From contig JAFAOU010000130.1 of assembly GCA_019247495.1 (NCBI GenBank), positions 1-38,314 on the forward strand: DNA of 38,314 bases, written 5' to 3'. The translations under genes and the position numbers were made by a program. A model generated the notes under the pieces. The model did no database searches, had not been told where the DNA came from, and saw only the letters and a list, made by a program, of their open reading frames with translations. Source of the stretch: Acidobacteriota bacterium. Its GTDB lineage: Bacteria > Acidobacteriota > Thermoanaerobaculia > Gp7-AA8. Shown piece by piece: positions 1-14,691 of the stretch (position 1 is its first letter; the number at the start of each line of letters is the position of its first letter).

Positions 1-762
1 GAGGATTCCGAACATCTCCATACTGTTGAGGAAAAGCTCTTGCACGCGGTCCTGCAGCCGGTTGTTGAAGTAGATCAGGACGTTGCGGCAGAAGATGACG
101 TTGAAGTGATTGAACGACGCGTCGGTGACCAGGTTGTGCTGCGCGAAGACGACGTTCTCCCGCAGCGACGGCCGGAACATCGCGTAGTCGTAGCGCGCCG
201 TGTAGTAGCCGGAAAACGTTCCCTGGCCTCCCGCGGCGATGTAGTTGGCCGTGTTTTCCTGCATCGTGTTCAGTGGAAAGATGCCGTCCTTCGCGCGCTG
301 GAGTACGGCCTCGTTGATGTCGGTCGCGTAGATCCGGCAGCGGTCGTAGAGCCCTTCCTCCTGCAGCAGGATGGCCATGGAGTAGACCTCTTCGCCCGTC
401 GAACAGCCGGCGTGCCAGATCCGAACGAACGGATACGTGCGCAGCAGCGGGATGACCTTCTGACGAAACGAGAGGTAGAAGGTCGGGTCGCGAAACATCG
501 CGGTCGTGTTGATGGAGAGGTCGAGCAGAAGCCGCTCCATGCACGAGGAGTCGTGCAGCACTTTGTCCTGCAGCCCGGAGATGGTGCTCAGCCCCTCGGA
601 GTAAACGCGCTTCCACAACCTGCGCCGCAGCGACGGCAGCGAGTAGTCGCGAAAGTCGAATCCGTAGTGCTGGTAAATCCCTTCAGTGAGCAGATGCACC
701 TCGATCCCCTCGAGATCGCTCTTCTCCTGCTCTTCCGCTTCTGCGACTGCGCGCGTGACCAC
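1..762 (-). CDS. cheR: CheR-type protein-glutamate O-methyltransferase (3' end outside window)
   Basis: Chemotaxis-type methyltransferase that uses SAM to methylate glutamates on chemoreceptors. The minus-strand reading frame shows the CheR N-terminal helical part (EGIYQHYGFDFRDYS), then NTTAMFRDPTFY, the SAM-binding motif HAGCSTGEEVYSMA, ATDINEAVL, and the late motif FCRNVLIYF. It runs off the left edge after 254 codons; the family is usually about 270-280 residues, so only the last few residues are missing. The start is uncertain: the frame is closed by a stop near 835 and contains no ATG near the N-terminus, so GTG at 762 was chosen (TTG near 828 is the alternative). No receptor or CheB is visible here. 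The poly-HAMP kinase two kilobases away is a possible signalling partner, by inference only. Confidence 0.9.
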   Translation of the reverse strand, partial: MVTRAVAEAEEQEKSDLEGIEVHLLTEGIYQHYGFDFRDYSLPSLRRRLWKRVYSEGLSTISGLQDKVLHDSSCMERLLLDLSINTTAMFRDPTFYLSFRQKVIPLLRTYPFVRIWHAGCSTGEEVYSMAILLQEEGLYDRCRIYATDINEAVLQRAKDGIFPLNTMQENTANYIAAGGQGTFSGYYTARYDYAMFRPSLRENVVFAQHNLVTDASFNHFNVIFCRNVLIYFNNRLQDRVQELFLNSMEMFGIL

Positions 763-976
763 CGCCTCGGTAGAGCAAACGGCATGCTCAACCGTGGGTA
801 GCCGGCACGGCCGGTAGCGAAGGTTGCCCAAGGCTCAGCCCAGAGTGCCGTTCTTCGGGTTCCGACAGCTTAGAGTCGGAGCAACCGCGTCCGTTAAGGA
901 CGGCTGCCAAACTTCCAGCCGATGCCAGTCGACCCCACCGCCCTCTCGGCCTAACCCGGCCTCATGAGCGGAATGT

Positions 977-982
977 TAGAAT
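977..982 (+). promoter_or_regulatory. Putative -10 element (TAGAAT)
   Basis: TAGAAT lies about 40 bases before the chosen start of the DUF1772-like gene at 1021. A good ribosome-binding site (AGGAGAG near 1012) follows. No clear -35 is visible. Confidence 0.35.
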
Positions 983-1020
983 TCCTCCACCCATCACCAT
1001 CATCCGTCACAGGAGAGCCG

Positions 1021-1491
1021 ATGACACTCTGGCACCTGGCATTGTGGCTACTCGTCGTTGCCCTCGGCATTCAGGCCGGTGCCGGCCTCTTCGAGAGCCG
1101 GGTGCTTGTCCCGCTCTGGGCGTCTTCGCCGCCCGGGTCCGTGCACGCGTACAACGAGACAGCAATCAAGGCCGATTCCGGCCGGCGGCTGTGGATCTTC
1201 CTCACGCCAATCACCGGTTTAATTTCGCTCCTCAATCTATTTGCGGCTTGGTTTGCCGTGGGACCGCAGCGACCGTGGTGGCTCATTTCATCGATCACGT
1301 CAGTGTTCGTGATCGCAATCACGTTTGCCTATTTTGTCCCTGTCCTACTGCGGCTCCCGAAGGCGTCCAGTATTTCTCCCGATGTCCTCACCCGGACGGT
1401 TCGTTTGTGGGTTCGGCTGAACTGGATACGTTTCGTACTGGTGCTGATGGCGTGGCTTGCCGCTCTCAAGGCATTCTCGTACGGCGTCTAA
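1021..1491 (+). CDS. Small four-helix membrane protein, DUF1772 / anthrone-oxygenase-like
   Basis: A 156-residue integral membrane protein with about four hydrophobic helices: the N-terminal LWHLALWLLVVALGIQAGAG, one around LTPITGLISLLNLFAAWFA, one around SSITSVFVIAITFAYFVPV, and a C-terminal RFVLVLMAWLAALKAF. The N-terminal FESRVLVPLW and the C-terminal LNWIRFVLVLMAW pattern resemble DUF1772-type proteins, which include anthrone oxygenase-like members. The substrate cannot be told. The ATG at 1021 is preferred over an in-frame ATG at 964 because AGGAGAG sits eight bases upstream and the protein then begins directly with the first helix. It stands alone between cheR (divergent) and a broken methyltransferase. 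Confidence 0.7.
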   Translation: MTLWHLALWLLVVALGIQAGAGLFESRVLVPLWASSPPGSVHAYNETAIKADSGRRLWIFLTPITGLISLLNLFAAWFAVGPQRPWWLISSITSVFVIAITFAYFVPVLLRLPKASSISPDVLTRTVRLWVRLNWIRFVLVLMAWLAALKAFSYGV

Positions 1492-1582
1492 AGGATGTCG
1501 TTCATCAACCGGTCCGACGCCGAGGAAATGCTGTCTGTAAGAAGCATTCCCTTACAAATACAGCCAAACCCTCAGTAAAGCG

Positions 1583-1599
1583 TTCGGAGCAACTCCGAA
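1583..1599. repeat. Small inverted repeat in the 1492-1747 gap
   Basis: A 7-bp inverted repeat (TTCGGAG, 3-base loop, CTCCGAA) sits in a 256-bp stretch without a convincing gene. It has no T-tract. It may be a weak terminator for the gene ending at 1491, or simply part of a degenerate spacer. Confidence 0.3.
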
Positions 1600-1747
1600 G
1601 GGTCAGCGCTTCGATTTTCGGGGTGCAGGCGTTTCCGTGTCGGGCTTTGAAGGTCCGAGCGGTCGAGCCATCGGCTCGCAGGGTTTCGTCAACGTCCGAA
1701 GAACGAAGGCCTGACCCCGCATTGACCCGCAGCGGCACCTACCGAAC

Positions 1748-2283
1748 TTGATATCGTGGGACGAGCGCCCTCTCGCCGTGACCGTACGCCCGTCAATCCT
1801 CGCACCGTATGTCCCGACGCCGCCGGAAGTCGTCGAATGCATGATTCGTATCGCCGGCACGAACGCGAACGATCTTGTTTACGATCTCGGGTGCGGCGAT
1901 GGCCGGCTTGCGATCGCCGCGGCGCTACGCGGGGCGCGAGATCGCTCGGCGTAGACATCGAGCCTTACTGGGTCGATCAGTCCCGTATCAACGCCTCGCT
2001 TGCAGGCGTTTCTGACCTAGCGCATTTCGAAGAGGGCGATGCAGCGTGCCTCGACTTGCGGCCGGCGACCGTCGTGTTCCTCTACCTGGTTCATTGGTCA
2101 ACCCAGCAGCTCGCTGATGCAGTTCTTCGCCAGTGCTCTTCCGGCACACGCGTTGTGTCCCACTCCTTTCCATTCAAGGCCTTTACCTCGGCCAGGACAG
2201 AGTGGCTGGTCGACGATTCCGGGCAGCGTCGCGCAGTTCATCTCTGGGTTACACCGGGTGCGCCACTTGCGGGTGGCCAATAG
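1748..2283 (+). pseudogene. Frameshifted class I SAM-dependent methyltransferase
   Basis: Two overlapping plus-strand frames together make one methyltransferase of about 175 residues. The first (from TTG 1748) reads LAPYVPTPPEVVECMI and the SAM-binding motif VYDLGCGDGRLAIAAA, then stops at 1952-1954. The second continues with LGVDIEPYWVDQSRINA, HFEEGDA, ATVVFLYLVHW, GTRVVSHSFPF and ends at 2283. The order and motifs match the small methyltransferase family with APYVPTP and DLGCGDGR signatures, related to FAM173/ATPSCKMT-like protein methyltransferases. The frame changes around 1931-1942; removing one GA from the GAGA at 1938-1941 restores an uninterrupted protein. It is either a recent pseudogene or an assembly error. 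The true start is uncertain because both candidate starts are non-ATG. Confidence 0.75.
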
Positions 2284-2396
2284 CGAAAAAGGCCATGCGC
2301 ATCCGCGGGGGAAGGCAGCAAGGAAGCAATGGCCTGGGCGCTCAAGTGCTACGCGGAGTTCAACAAGAGGAAGAAGAAGCAGGGAGTGCACGTTTC

Positions 2397-2417
2397 GTAT
2401 AGACTCCTTGTCTATAC
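2397..2417. promoter_or_regulatory. Palindromic operator upstream of vapBC
   Basis: A perfect 8-bp inverted repeat (GTATAGAC, 5-base spacer, GTCTATAC) ends 11 bases before the vapB start codon. VapB-type antitoxins autoregulate by binding short palindromes at their own promoter, so this is the likely VapBC binding site. The assignment is inferred from position and symmetry. Confidence 0.6.
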
Positions 2418-2428
2418 GGAGGACGCCA

Positions 2429-2668
2429 ATGCCGGATCGAGCAAAGATTTTCAACAACGGAGGCAGTCAAGCTGTGCGGCTTCCGAAGAGTTGCCGCTTT
2501 CCCGAAGGACAGCGCGAAGTCATCGCGCGCCGCGTCGGCAAGAAGGTGGTTCTCGAATCCGCCGACGAATGGCCGCCTGAGTTCCTCGAACTTCTAGGCT
2601 CCTGGCCCGACGAAATCGAACGGCCGCCGCAGCGCGACCTCAGCGAAATGAAGGATCCGTTCGATTGA
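2429..2668 (+). CDS. vapB: VapB-type antitoxin (AbrB/SpoVT swapped-hairpin family)
   Basis: A 79-residue antitoxin. The N-terminus AKIFNNGGSQAVRLPKSCRF is the classic swapped-hairpin AbrB DNA-binding signature of VapB. The acidic, proline-rich tail (SWPDEIERPPQRDLSEMKDPFD) would be the toxin-binding arm. Start ATG 2429 has ACGGAGGA directly upstream. Its stop codon TGA (2666-2668) overlaps the TTG start of vapC, so the pair is translationally coupled. It neutralises VapC and represses the operon through the palindrome at 2397-2417. Confidence 0.88.
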   Translation: MPDRAKIFNNGGSQAVRLPKSCRFPEGQREVIARRVGKKVVLESADEWPPEFLELLGSWPDEIERPPQRDLSEMKDPFD

Positions 2669-3066
2669 GCAGCGTCCGGTTCATGCTGGACACCGATACG
2701 GTCAGCTTTTCATGGCGAGGCGAAGGACAGGTTGCCGCGAACATCGTGGCGCACCATCCCTCGGCGCTGTGCGTCAGCGCCATTACCATCGCCGAGCTCC
2801 GGTTCGGCGCCGATAAGCGCAAATCGAGCAAGCTCCACGGGAAGATCGATACGTTCGTCAGCACCGTCGAGGTGATTCCTTTCGACGAGATCTGCGCCAG
2901 ACACTTCGGAGCGGTCGCCAGTGCGCTTGCCAAAGAAGGAGCGCCGATCGGGGAGATGGACGTGATGATCGCCGCGACCGCGATCGCGGCTCAGGCCACG
3001 CTAATCACAAACAATGTGCAGCACTTCACGCGCGTCCGCGAACTGCGCGTCGAGAACTGGTATTAG
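2665..3066 (+). CDS. vapC: VapC-type PIN-domain ribonuclease toxin
   Basis: A 133-residue PIN-domain endoribonuclease, normal length for VapC. The metal-binding acidic residues are visible: D9 in FMLDTDTVSF, E44 in ITIAELRFGA, D99 in IGEMDVMIAATA, followed by TLITNNVQHFTRV. The start is TTG at 2665, overlapping the vapB stop as TTGA; ATG 2683 would cut off the residues just before the first aspartate and is less likely. It is encoded directly after its antitoxin, as usual for VapBC. The RNA target cannot be predicted. Confidence 0.88.
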   Translation: MSSVRFMLDTDTVSFSWRGEGQVAANIVAHHPSALCVSAITIAELRFGADKRKSSKLHGKIDTFVSTVEVIPFDEICARHFGAVASALAKEGAPIGEMDVMIAATAIAAQATLITNNVQHFTRVRELRVENWY

Positions 3067-3073
3067 CGACGCC

Positions 3074-3097
3074 GCGCCGACGGCGAACCGTCGGCGC
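3074..3097. terminator. Terminator-like hairpin between convergent vapC and the poly-HAMP kinase
   Basis: A perfect 10-bp inverted repeat (GCGCCGACGG, loop CGAA, CCGTCGGCGC) lies 7 bases after the vapC stop and 8 bases after the kinase stop on the other strand. There is no T-tract on either side, so it may act as a bidirectional pause or RNA 3'-end stabiliser rather than a classical intrinsic terminator. Confidence 0.55.
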
Positions 3098-3105
3098 TCC
3101 GCTGC

Positions 3106-10389
<7,284 letters not shown>

Positions 10390-10535
10390 GACGCGCTCGT
10401 CCTCCCAAAAACAGGAAACCTCAGTTGTGCTGAATCGTGGTCAGGCTGGAAGCTCTGCTGCTTGTCTGCAGGCGAAATGCAGAATCCAGACCACAGATGA
10501 GGGCGGTTTTGGGAGGGAGGAAGCGGGAGGGGACG

Positions 10536-10570
10536 CGCGGTCTCGCGGGCGAACTCACCGCGAGACCGCG
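10536..10570 (-). terminator. Strong hairpin after the two-repeat protein gene
   Basis: A perfect 13-bp inverted repeat with a 9-base loop (arm core GCGGTCTCGCGG) begins 13 bases after the stop of the gene at 10584-11048 and lies between it and the poly-HAMP kinase. No T-tract follows on the minus strand. It probably separates the two transcripts or caps the first message. The rest of the 194-bp gap holds only the kinase ribosome-binding site. Confidence 0.55.
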
Positions 10571-10583
10571 ACTTGATCGAAAA

Positions 10584-11048
10584 CTACGCCGCCGCTTTCG
10601 CGGCTTTCGCGAGGAGCTCGTCGCGGATCACGCGGAAGGCGCGGGCATCCGCCTCGCCGGTTTCCGGATCGAGGAAGTAGGCGACGTCGTTCCGATAACT
10701 CTCGCCTTCCGGATTCTCCCCGTTCCACTCCAGCACCGCCCAGTTCACGAGCGGATTGAAGATGTTGTGGTCCCAGCCGAAGGCCGCGTGCTTCTTGCTG
10801 TACGCCGCGGCCTTGCCCATCTCCCGGTCCGACGCGTTTCCGCCGTCGACCATCCGCATTTTGTAGTCAGCGAACGCTTTCGCATCCTCCTCGGCGGTTT
10901 CTTCGTTGACGAAATACGCAACATCGCGGCGCGGAGGCATGGCCTGCGGCCCTCCGAACTTATGTCCCACGCTCGAACACTTCACGACCAGCCACTGAAT
11001 GACCGGGCGTCCGATCTTGTGATCCCATTCCAACGCTACGTACGGCAT
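10584..11048 (-). CDS. Unrecognised 154-residue protein made of two WDH-DVAYF repeats
   Basis: No family is recognised. The protein is an internal duplication. The first half has EWDHKIGRPVIQWLVV and RRDVAYFVNEETAEEDAKAF; the second has GWDHNIFNPLVNWAVL and RNDVAYFLDPETGEADARAF. The conserved skeleton is WDH-x-I-x2-P-x3-W, then R-x-DVAYF-x3-ET-x-E-x-DA-x-AF. It is soluble, with no signal peptide or membrane helix, and ends in an alanine/lysine-rich tail. ATG 11048 was chosen over an upstream in-frame ATG (11096) because AGGAAGGAGAT lies just before it. It lies upstream of the poly-HAMP kinase on the same strand and is divergent from the triple-PAS kinase, so a signalling role is possible but unproven. 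Confidence 0.75.
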   Translation of the reverse strand: MPYVALEWDHKIGRPVIQWLVVKCSSVGHKFGGPQAMPPRRDVAYFVNEETAEEDAKAFADYKMRMVDGGNASDREMGKAAAYSKKHAAFGWDHNIFNPLVNWAVLEWNGENPEGESYRNDVAYFLDPETGEADARAFRVIRDELLAKAAKAAA

Positions 11049-11070
11049 ATCGATCTCCTTCCTCATGAGC

Positions 11071-11086
11071 GTGGCAGGAGTGCCAC
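11071..11086. other. Small inverted repeat in the 5' leader of the two-repeat protein gene
   Basis: GTGGCA, loop GGAG, TGCCAC lies about 15 bases upstream of the ribosome-binding site of the gene at 10584-11048. It could be a leader hairpin or an operator in the 149-bp divergent region shared with the triple-PAS kinase. Its function is unknown. Confidence 0.3.
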
Positions 11087-11197
11087 CCTTTCTCACAATA
11101 AAACTTAGGCGTACGTGTTTATTTCAGGATTGAATGCCGAACGCGACGGTTATTTTGAGGAATACATCGAGCCACCGAGTGTTAATCGCCTTCACTA

Positions 11198-13462
11198 ATG
11201 AATGCCATCTTCGATCGCCAGGACGAACGCCGCTCCCGTCTGCTTGATGCAATGCCCGCCATCGCCTGGTCGGCCTCCGCGCAGACTTTCCGCTTCAACT
11301 ACGTCAATCCCGCCGCGGAGACGCTGCTCGGCTATCCCGTCTCACGATGGCTCAACGAGCCCCATTTCTGGGCCGAGCACATTCATCCCGACGACAAGCA
11401 CGTGCCCATGCTCTGCCACAACGAGACCGTGGCCGGACGGAACCACGAGCTCGTCTATCGCATCATCGCCGCTGACGGCCGTACCGTCTGGCTGCGCGAT
11501 TACGTCAACGTCCACAGCGTCGACGGAGTGCCGGTCGAGTTGTTCGGCGTCATGGTCGACATCACGCGCGAGCGCGAGGCCGAAGAGGCATCGCTGGCAG
11601 ACCGTGAAAACTTCCGGCGCATGGTGGAGCTCTCGCCGGACTGCATCGGCGTTCACGTCGATGAGACCTACGTCTACGTCAATCAGGCCTTCGTCCAACT
11701 CCTCGGAGCAACGAGCGAAGAGGAGATCGTCGGGCGCAATGTTTTTTCGTTCGTCGATTCCGCGTCGCATGCCAGCGTTCACGAGCGGCTGGAAAGGCTC
11801 AGGGCCGGACAGAGCGTGCCGTACATCCGCGAAACGTATCGCCGCGCGGACGGCTCGCCTCTCGACGTCGAGGTGGCCGCGCTTCCGCTGCGTTATGGAA
11901 ACCGCGACGCGATCCAGGTCATCGCGCGCGACATCACCGAAAAAGTCCGCGCTCGCCAGGCGCTGGAAGAATCGGAGCAGCGCTATCGCGAGCTTGTCGA
12001 AGACGTCACCGAAATCCTCTTCACGGTGGATCGCGATGGACGGTTCGTTTCCCTCAATCGCAGCTTCGAGCACAGCACCGGTTATCGAATCGACGAGTGG
12101 ATCGGCCGGCCCTTCGGCGAACTGTTCCTGCCGCAGTCAGTGTCCGCTGCCGTCCATGACTTCGAGCAGGCGCTGTCCGGTCACAAACGGCTCATCAACG
12201 AGTACCAGCTCCTTGCGCAATCGGGAGCAGTGGTCACGGTGGAAGTGTCGTGGCAGCCGCGCTATGTCGAAGGCGTCGTGACCGGAACGATCGGCCTCGC
12301 CCGCGACGTCACCGAGCACCGCACGATCGCGCGCAAGCTCGAAGAGGCGAAGCGGATGGCCAGCCTCGGGCAGGTGGCGGCCTCTCTCGCACATGAATTC
12401 AACAACGTGCTCATGGGCATCCAGCCGTTCGTCGAAGTCATCGGACGCCACGATCCTGCACGCGGTGTCCGCGATGCTCTCGGCCATATCACCCGCGCGA
12501 TCAGCCGCGGCAAGCGTGCCTCACAGGAAATCCTGCGGTACGTCAATCCGAAAGAGCCTCAGCTCTTCGCGCTCGATGCTTCGGTCTGGCTGCCATCGCT
12601 GCTCGGGCAGTTGGTGGCAGCGCTCCCCTCATCGATCGCGCTCAGCAGTTGGATCGATCCGGAAGTGCGGTTCATCCGCGGCGACCGCGAACATCTCGAG
12701 CAGGTCATCACCAACCTGGTCTTCAACGCCCGCGACGCAATCGGCAGCATCGGTACGATCCACGTTGGCGTGGCGCCGGCCGCCTCGCCCGGCGTCAGCG
12801 GCGCGGAAGCGAAGTTCGTCCACATCTCCGTCTCCGACGACGGGCCCGGCATCGCGCCGGCAATCATCGACGATATCTTCGAACCGCTCTTCACCACCAA
12901 GCGGAATGGCACCGGCCTCGGCCTGGCCATCGCCAGACGGCTCATCGAAGGCCACGGCGGAATGCTCACCTGCGAGAACCTTCCCGAAGGCGGATCGGCG
13001 TTTCACCTGCTCGTTCCGGCTGCCGAGGCGCCGCCCGTGTCCACGGCACCGCTGTCGTGGGGAACGCCCGGAGTCACGCGCATCCTTCTCGTCGAAGACG
13101 ACCTGTCGGTCGGTCGCGGATTGGAAGAGCTACTGAATTCGGAGGGCTATCAGGCGACCTGGGTGAAAGCCGCCGGCGACGCGCGCGAAGCGGCGCGGCT
13201 GACGCAGCCTCAGGTAGCGATCATCGACGTGAACCTACCGGACGGCAACGGCGTCGATCTCATCTCTCTGCTGCGCGCCGAACAGACGGATCTGCCCATC
13301 GTCTTCTCCACGGGTCACGTAGAGCTGAATCTCTCCAACGAGAAGAACCGGATCCTCGCGCTGATGAAACCGTACGAGTTCAGCGATCTCATTTGCGCCA
13401 TCGGCGCGGTCACGGCGCCGGCGGCGGCGGAACGTCCTCTTCTTTCCTCGTCGGCAGCTTGA
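11198..13462 (+). CDS. Triple-PAS hybrid sensor histidine kinase with C-terminal receiver
   Basis: A 754-residue soluble hybrid kinase. Three PAS domains occupy about 12-125 (FRFNYVNPAAETLLGYP), 130-250 (YVYVNQAFVQLLGATSEEE) and 255-375 (RFVSLNRSFEHSTGYRIDEW), each followed by a PAC-like end such as VMVDITRERE. The HisKA domain has phospho-acceptor H399 in SLAHEFNNVL, the HEFNN subtype. The HATPase shows NLVFNARDAI, DDGPGIAP and GTGLGLAIARRL. The receiver (about 627-745) has VEDD, phospho-acceptor D677 in IIDVNLPDG, and the lysine of LMKPY. No membrane helix is seen, so the signal is internal. There is no Shine-Dalgarno before ATG 11198; GTTAAT 11 bases upstream suggests a short-leader transcript. 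The gene tail overlaps the convergent lipoprotein gene by 53 bp. Confidence 0.93.
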   Translation: MNAIFDRQDERRSRLLDAMPAIAWSASAQTFRFNYVNPAAETLLGYPVSRWLNEPHFWAEHIHPDDKHVPMLCHNETVAGRNHELVYRIIAADGRTVWLRDYVNVHSVDGVPVELFGVMVDITREREAEEASLADRENFRRMVELSPDCIGVHVDETYVYVNQAFVQLLGATSEEEIVGRNVFSFVDSASHASVHERLERLRAGQSVPYIRETYRRADGSPLDVEVAALPLRYGNRDAIQVIARDITEKVRARQALEESEQRYRELVEDVTEILFTVDRDGRFVSLNRSFEHSTGYRIDEWIGRPFGELFLPQSVSAAVHDFEQALSGHKRLINEYQLLAQSGAVVTVEVSWQPRYVEGVVTGTIGLARDVTEHRTIARKLEEAKRMASLGQVAASLAHEFNNVLMGIQPFVEVIGRHDPARGVRDALGHITRAISRGKRASQEILRYVNPKEPQLFALDASVWLPSLLGQLVAALPSSIALSSWIDPEVRFIRGDREHLEQVITNLVFNARDAIGSIGTIHVGVAPAASPGVSGAEAKFVHISVSDDGPGIAPAIIDDIFEPLFTTKRNGTGLGLAIARRLIEGHGGMLTCENLPEGGSAFHLLVPAAEAPPVSTAPLSWGTPGVTRILLVEDDLSVGRGLEELLNSEGYQATWVKAAGDAREAARLTQPQVAIIDVNLPDGNGVDLISLLRAEQTDLPIVFSTGHVELNLSNEKNRILALMKPYEFSDLICAIGAVTAPAAAERPLLSSSAA

Positions 13463-14462
13463 AGCCGATGTAGGTCCCGGAGCTGATACCCATCAGCGCC
13501 AGCATCGTGGCGCTGAATTCGGGCATGGTCAGATACGCGAGAACGGAGGAGAGGAAGATTCCGCCGAGGACCAGGGTCCAGACCACGACTTGCAATCGAT
13601 CGAGTGCGACCACGCCGCGATCGTCGGAGATGAGATCGCGCATGAATCCGCTGCTTGCGCGTGGGCCACTGCGCGATGGCGGCGTCACTGCAACCGCGGC
13701 AAGGGCCGTAGCAGCACTGATTCCGACCAGACCGAGCAGCGATGGCGCGATCGAGTCGGCTTCGCCCGTCACCAGCCAGATGAAGACGTAACCGACCACG
13801 AGCAGGAAGAACCACCACGCCATCTGCACGCGAGCCAGACTGTACGGCTGGTAGACGCCGTCGACGGATGGCCCATCGCGCAGCATGTCGCTGCGCCGCG
13901 CGTAAACCACCAGCGCGATCGCGACGGCAATGAGCAAGGCCAGCCACGTCATCGTCCAGTGATCGACGAACAGTTTTTTCAGACGCATCGACATGTTCGC
14001 GCCCACCGCGCGCGGCAGGGGCCGGTCGCCGGCAATACCGACGCTGAGGCGCATCCTGGCGTCCGGATCGAAAAGCGGGTCGTACAGAAACTGACTCCAG
14101 ATGTGTTTGTTCTTCGCGTTCCGATCGAGCACGAAGGTCAACGTGCCGCTCTCGATATCGATCCCCGAGGGTTCAACTCCGGTATCAAGCCCCTCGATGT
14201 ACAGCGTAATGGACTGCTGCTGCGCCTCGGCATCCCGCACGAGCGCGTCGAGATGACAAACCGAGATGACCACCCAATCGCCAAGGTAAACCTGATGCGG
14301 ATCGTCATAGTTAACGCCGGCCGCACCGGCGACCGCGGTCGCCGCGCCGCACGGCGCGTTATGCAACCGCTTTCGCGCCAAGTCGAGTTGATCCGCCTCC
14401 TGGCGTTCGGTACACGCAGTCAGCGCGACAAGAAGCAGGAGCCCCAGCAATCGAATCCGCAT
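13410..14462 (-). CDS. Membrane-anchored lipoprotein with C-terminal membrane helices (unknown function)
   Basis: A 350-residue protein. The N-terminus RLLGLLLLVALTAC is a lipoprotein signal with lipobox cysteine. An extracytoplasmic region of about 160 residues follows (VYLGDWVVISVCHLDALV, SITLYIEGLDTGVEP), then several helices: WLALLIAVAIALVVYARRSD, QMAWWFFLLVVGYVFIWLV, a GLVGISAATALAA segment, and VVVWTLVLGGIFLSSVLAYL near FSATMLALMGISSGTYIGFK. PYSLARVQMAWWFF and LMGISSGTYIGFK look like signatures of a conserved membrane family of unknown function, from memory rather than a search. ATG 14462 was chosen because it starts the signal peptide; longer upstream starts give arginine-rich nonsense. 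The proline-rich tail is encoded opposite the end of the PAS kinase gene. Confidence 0.8.
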   Translation of the reverse strand: MRIRLLGLLLLVALTACTERQEADQLDLARKRLHNAPCGAATAVAGAAGVNYDDPHQVYLGDWVVISVCHLDALVRDAEAQQQSITLYIEGLDTGVEPSGIDIESGTLTFVLDRNAKNKHIWSQFLYDPLFDPDARMRLSVGIAGDRPLPRAVGANMSMRLKKLFVDHWTMTWLALLIAVAIALVVYARRSDMLRDGPSVDGVYQPYSLARVQMAWWFFLLVVGYVFIWLVTGEADSIAPSLLGLVGISAATALAAVAVTPPSRSGPRASSGFMRDLISDDRGVVALDRLQVVVWTLVLGGIFLSSVLAYLTMPEFSATMLALMGISSGTYIGFKLPTRKEEDVPPPPAP

Positions 14463-14496
14463 GCGCGGAATTGTAGAGCGGGGCGACTGCCTAAGT

Positions 14497-14691
14497 TCAG
14501 CGATTCCTTTGTTTCTCGGACACGCTGGTGTTCTCCGCTGTCGCGATCGGGATCTCCTCGCGGTACGACGAACGACGACGCGAACGGACGGGAGTGACTG
14601 CAATCGGCGACTCCCACGCATCAGGGTTAGCCGCGTCCTCGATCAGTTGACGATCGACCTCATCTTCAGAAAGTTTTTTTTGCGCTCTCAT
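14497..14691 (-). CDS. Probable antitoxin of a BrnT-like toxin-antitoxin pair
   Basis: A 64-residue acidic-then-basic protein starting KKLSEDEVDRQLIEDAA and DAWESPIAV. The pattern K-LS--EVD--(8)-D--AWE-PI-V is shared by small antitoxin-like proteins encoded next to BrnT/DUF4258-like toxins. Its ATG overlaps the toxin stop codon as ATGA (14688-14691), giving toxin-first translational coupling. The C-terminus is serine/arginine-rich and does not resemble the usual DNA-binding end, so it may be altered. The assignment rests on partner, order and the N-terminal pattern. Confidence 0.55.
   Translation of the reverse strand: MRAQKKLSEDEVDRQLIEDAANPDAWESPIAVTPVRSRRRSSYREEIPIATAENTSVSEKQRNR

Noticed and set aside
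40..801. A 253-codon plus-strand frame at the left edge
   Set aside because: The minus strand carries all CheR motifs in one frame; the plus frame is its shadow.
2329..2428. Short plus-strand frame starting MAWALKCYAEFNKRKKKQG upstream of vapB
   Set aside because: It looks slightly protein-like, but it runs through the vapBC operator and overlaps vapB in another frame; no ribosome-binding site or family was seen.
10536..10570. The 13-bp hairpin as a riboswitch for the poly-HAMP kinase
   Set aside because: It is a single simple stem close to the stop of the upstream gene with no multi-helix core or alternative pairing near the kinase start.
13590..14597. A 335-codon plus-strand frame opposite the lipoprotein gene
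   Set aside because: The minus strand has a lipobox signal and clear membrane helices; the plus frame is arginine-rich and featureless.
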